NCBI RefSeq assembly: GCF_035998295.1
Contig: NZ_DASYHS010000035.1
Span: 1-53,787, forward strand
Origin: DASYHS01 sp035998295
Lineage (GTDB): Bacteria; Pseudomonadota; Alphaproteobacteria; Azospirillales; Azospirillaceae
DNA: 53,787 nucleotides
Direction of reading: 5' to 3'
Shown here: positions 53,211-53,787 of the stretch, piece after piece
Position numbering within the stretch: position 1 is the first letter of the stretch
Layout: every line of letters starts with the position of its first letter
Notes under the pieces: generated by a model
Told to the model about the DNA's origin: nothing
Database searches by the model: none
What the model saw: the letters and a program-made list of their open reading frames with translations, nothing else
Made by a program: the position numbers and the translations under genes

Positions 53211-53226
53211 AAAGGAGGTGATCCAG
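53211..53226 (+). promoter_or_regulatory. Extreme Shine-Dalgarno complementary to the 16S rRNA 3' end
   Basis: AAAGGAGGTGATCCAG matches the complement of the last 16 bases of bacterial 16S rRNA (3' end CUGGAUCACCUCCUUU) without mismatch, ending in the G of the GTG start at 53226. A normal site pairs over 4-7 bases. It precedes a 25-residue ORF. This is not a 16S gene: on the minus strand the match does not continue into the rest of 16S. Confidence 0.8.
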
Positions 53227-53303
53227 TGTCTGATTGTCTCGAACCGCGGGCGCTAGGCGCCGTGACCTGGATCTTCGCCTCCGAGCGGATCCGCGTCGCC
53301 TGA
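53226..53303 (+). CDS. 25-residue ORF with maximal ribosome-binding site (possible leader peptide)
   Basis: GTG 53226 to TGA 53301-53303 encodes MSDCLEPRALGAVTWIFASE followed by RIRVA. It has a 16-base anti-SD match, then two hairpins (53314-53334 and 53346-53372) and the YaiI/YqxD gene. This layout resembles a leader-peptide/attenuator or a ribosome-trapping element. The peptide has one Trp, one Cys and no run of one amino acid, so a classical amino-acid attenuator is not evident. Confidence 0.65.
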   Translation: MSDCLEPRALGAVTWIFASERIRVA

Positions 53304-53313
53304 GGCGGTGCCT

Positions 53314-53334
53314 CGCGGTCCCGGCGGGACCGCG
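53314..53334 (+). other. Hairpin after the leader ORF
   Basis: CGCGGTCCC (53314-53322) pairs with GGGACCGCG (53326-53334) across a 3-base loop, starting 11 bases after the leader stop. It lies just ahead of the terminator hairpin and may act with it. Confidence 0.55.
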
Positions 53335-53345
53335 GTCTGACGATC

Positions 53346-53385
53346 GAAGGGCTGCCCGGTGGGCAGCCCTTCTTCGTTTTCTTTC
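53346..53385 (+). terminator. Rho-independent terminator between the leader ORF and yaiI
   Basis: GAAGGGCTGCCC (53346-53357) pairs with GGGCAGCCCTTC (53361-53372) around a 3-base loop and is followed by TTCGTTTTCTTTC, a T-rich tail. It should end transcripts from the leader, or attenuate the YaiI gene that begins 14 bases after the tail. Confidence 0.85.
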
Positions 53386-53398
53386 TCCGACGGACGCC

Positions 53399-53787
53399 AT
53401 GACCGAGATCTACGTCGACGCCGACGCCTGCCCCGTGAAGGAGGAGGTGCTGCGCGTCGCGGCGCGCCATGGGCTTACCGTCCATCTCGTCAGCAACCGC
53501 TGGCATCGCGGCCCTTACGACCCGCGGATCAACCGGATCGTCGTGCCCGAGACGCCCGGCGCCGCCGACGACTGGATCGGGGAGCGCATCGGCGAGGGCG
53601 ACGTCGCGATCACCTCCGACGTGCCGCTGGCGGCGCGCTGCATCGACAGGAAGGCCCTCGTCCTCGGGCCGACCGGCCGGCCCTTCACCGAGGCGTCGAT
53701 CGGCATGGCGCTCGCCATGCGCGACCTGTCGGCCCATCTGCGCGAGACCGGCGCGATCACCGGGGGGGCCGCCCCTTTTTCCCGGCA
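53399..53787 (+). CDS. YaiI/YqxD (DUF188) family protein, 3' truncated
   Basis: The visible 129 residues start MTEIYVDADACPVKEEVLRV and include VSNRWHRGPYDPRINRIVVP, AITSDVPLAARCIDRKALVL, then GPTGRPFTEASIGMALAMR. This matches the DUF188 family of PIN-like/NYN-related proteins, with Asp residues suited to metal binding; function is unknown though nuclease activity has been suggested. The window cuts the gene near its C-terminus. A terminator and a leader ORF lie directly upstream. Confidence 0.85.
   Translation, partial: MTEIYVDADACPVKEEVLRVAARHGLTVHLVSNRWHRGPYDPRINRIVVPETPGAADDWIGERIGEGDVAITSDVPLAARCIDRKALVLGPTGRPFTEASIGMALAMRDLSAHLRETGAITGGAAPFSR

Noticed and set aside
53211..53226. Minus-strand match to the 3' end of 16S rRNA (possible rRNA fragment)
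   Set aside because: Identity stops after 16 bases; the sequence beyond does not follow 16S. It is better read as a Shine-Dalgarno on the + strand.

Overview
The window is very GC-rich, gene-dense chromosomal DNA from a Gram-negative bacterium, most likely an alphaproteobacterium. This is inferred from the mix of a RutR/PreT/PreA pyrimidine module, TRAP and NMT1-type ABC importers, BioYMN, an HWE/HisKA_2-type sensor kinase, DUF1194 and DUF2161 proteins and a Lrp-PhhA pair. The order cannot be fixed from the sequence alone. No rRNA, tRNA, CRISPR array, transposase, integrase or phage gene was seen.

Region 1 (441-14506, + strand) is the most unusual part. It is one tightly packed run of thirteen genes, most overlapping by 4 bases, that joins a nearly complete pantoate/pantothenate pathway to stand-alone NRPS/PKS-type enzymes. 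The pathway part is PanB, a DUF2520 reductase that may be a PanG-type ketopantoate reductase, two PanC ligases and a PLP-dependent decarboxylase. The assembly-line part is an adenylation enzyme, an ACP, a carrier-condensation didomain, an alpha/beta hydrolase with a cysteine nucleophile, a membrane di-iron oxidase, a two-domain SagB-type flavin oxidoreductase, a KAS III-like enzyme lacking its usual histidine, and a class II aldolase. I read it as an undescribed biosynthetic cluster for a pantoate- or pantothenate-derived small molecule; the product is not known.

Region 2 (14519-34121) is mostly pyrimidine and N-carbamoyl-amino-acid metabolism on the minus strand. An amidohydrolase leads an ABC importer operon ending in a DUF1194 protein. 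A second operon has an XRE regulator, a TRAP importer, a PyrK/PyrD pair and a second amidohydrolase, and may be an orotate or dihydroorotate catabolic unit. A third has PreT, a sulfotransferase-like protein and PreA, divergent from rutR across a perfect RutR-like operator. A lower-GC membrane protein gene (20519-21910) lies between the first two.

Region 3 (34500-53787) is ordinary metabolic and housekeeping content: an L-2-hydroxyglutarate oxidase-like enzyme, a Sel1/transglycosylase protein, an MFS carrier, gamma-glutamylcyclotransferase, the biotin importer bioYMN, LysR/TSUP, Lrp/phenylalanine hydroxylase/SDR, the histidine-utilisation genes hutC-hutU-hutH with their palindromic operators, a sensor kinase, a repeat-rich secreted PepSY protein, a TauD-like dioxygenase and a DUF2161 protein. 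The window ends in a YaiI/YqxD gene preceded by a 25-residue ORF whose Shine-Dalgarno matches the 16S rRNA 3' end over 16 bases and by two hairpins.
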